Positions 5,274 through 5,465 of a DNA stretch of 5,465 nt are shown here, piece after piece. The notes beneath the pieces were generated by a model. It was not told the DNA's origin, ran no database searches, and was given only the letters and a program-made list of their open reading frames with translations. The DNA lies in contig USKH01000091.1 of the NCBI GenBank assembly GCA_900555125.1, positions 1 to 5,465 of the forward strand, given 5' to 3'. A program made the translations under genes and the position numbers. Position 1 is the stretch's first letter, and each line of letters begins with the position of its first letter. The stretch comes from an uncultured Clostridium sp. GTDB taxonomy: Bacteria; Bacillota; Clostridia; Christensenellales; Pumilibacteraceae.

Positions 5274-5465
5274 GCGGAAACGTAATTGTTTTTTTGCGTG
5301 TCGGAAACAAAAGCGGAGTGATTCGTTCGCTTTTGCCTGGAGAAACGAGATATTCTTTTTTCCGGTGCGGAGGCGAGTGCGATGACGGATATGCCGGGCG
5401 CGTTTTCGGGTTGATACCGCGTGGTGAATTTTATTCCGTATCGCTTGAAAAAGAAGAAATAGTTC
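5162..5465 (+). CDS. Unknown protein, downstream part in the -1 frame, running off the window
   Basis: This frame is open from 5120 to the window edge. If it is an independent gene, its first plausible start is GTG 5162, with only a weak AAAGG (5145-5149) 12 bases before it. More likely it is the continuation of the gene starting at 5040 after a frameshift around 5231. From there 78 residues are visible, beginning NAKIVVPDSADCEISGNVIV (a strand-rich pattern) and later showing FFRCGGECDDGYAGRVFGLIPRG, with a C-x4-C pair and several glycines. No family is recognised. The 3' end lies outside the window. Type and start remain uncertain; the coding character of 5231-5465 is better supported than the start. 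Confidence 0.5.
   Translation, partial: MFRAEYFSVGTVFAFRFAIGKKQNAKIVVPDSADCEISGNVIVFLRVGNKSGVIRSLLPGETRYSFFRCGGECDDGYAGRVFGLIPRGEFYSVSLEKEEIV

Noticed and set aside
4981..5310. - strand open frames opposite the right-hand unknown gene
   Set aside because: No ribosome binding site or family pattern, and the strong promoter at 5002-5030 points the other way. The + strand frames look more protein-like.

Overview
The window looks like a chromosomal housekeeping segment from a Bacillota (Firmicutes) bacterium, most likely a Clostridia-type lineage. The reasons are a polA - coaE - small lytic transglycosylase order familiar from Clostridia, strong GGAGG-type ribosome binding sites, sigma-A-like promoters (TTGACA/TATAAT) and a moderate GC content with many AAA/GAA codons. 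No species can be named from the sequence alone. No stretch longer than about 150 bases lacks a gene, and no rRNA, tRNA, CRISPR array, insertion sequence or phage gene is visible.

Left part (1-2444, + strand): a tightly packed run. It holds the C-terminal half of DNA polymerase I (polA, cut by the window edge), dephospho-CoA kinase (coaE, 12 bases later), and a membrane-anchored Slt-type lytic transglycosylase. The transglycosylase starts at a TTG codon overlapping the end of coaE. The run ends at a perfect hairpin (2468-2492) lying between convergent genes.

Middle part (2493-3892): a WYL-domain transcriptional regulator on the - strand and a 103-residue protein of unknown function on the + strand are divergently transcribed from a shared, very compact intergenic region. 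This region contains a near-consensus promoter for the regulator, a -10 box for the small gene and a TTGACA-N6-TGTCAA palindrome covering the -35 zone of both. A regulator and its probable divergent target form a self-contained module, and this is the least explained part of the window. The small gene ends at a strong intrinsic terminator (3849-3892).

Right part (3906-5465): aspartate-semialdehyde dehydrogenase (asd) on the - strand, apparently monocistronic, with a perfect 8-bp hairpin directly upstream of its ribosome binding site. Divergent from it is an unknown + strand gene that has a textbook promoter placed so close to its ATG that the mRNA would be nearly leaderless. The coding signal of this gene appears to move to the -1 frame around 5229-5232 and continues past the window edge, which suggests a frameshift or sequencing indel.

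The functions are DNA replication/repair (PolA), coenzyme A synthesis (CoaE), peptidoglycan turnover (lytic transglycosylase) and synthesis of the aspartate-family precursors for lysine/diaminopimelate, threonine and methionine (Asd). The WYL regulator with its small partner and the right-hand gene are the accessory or uncharacterised elements.
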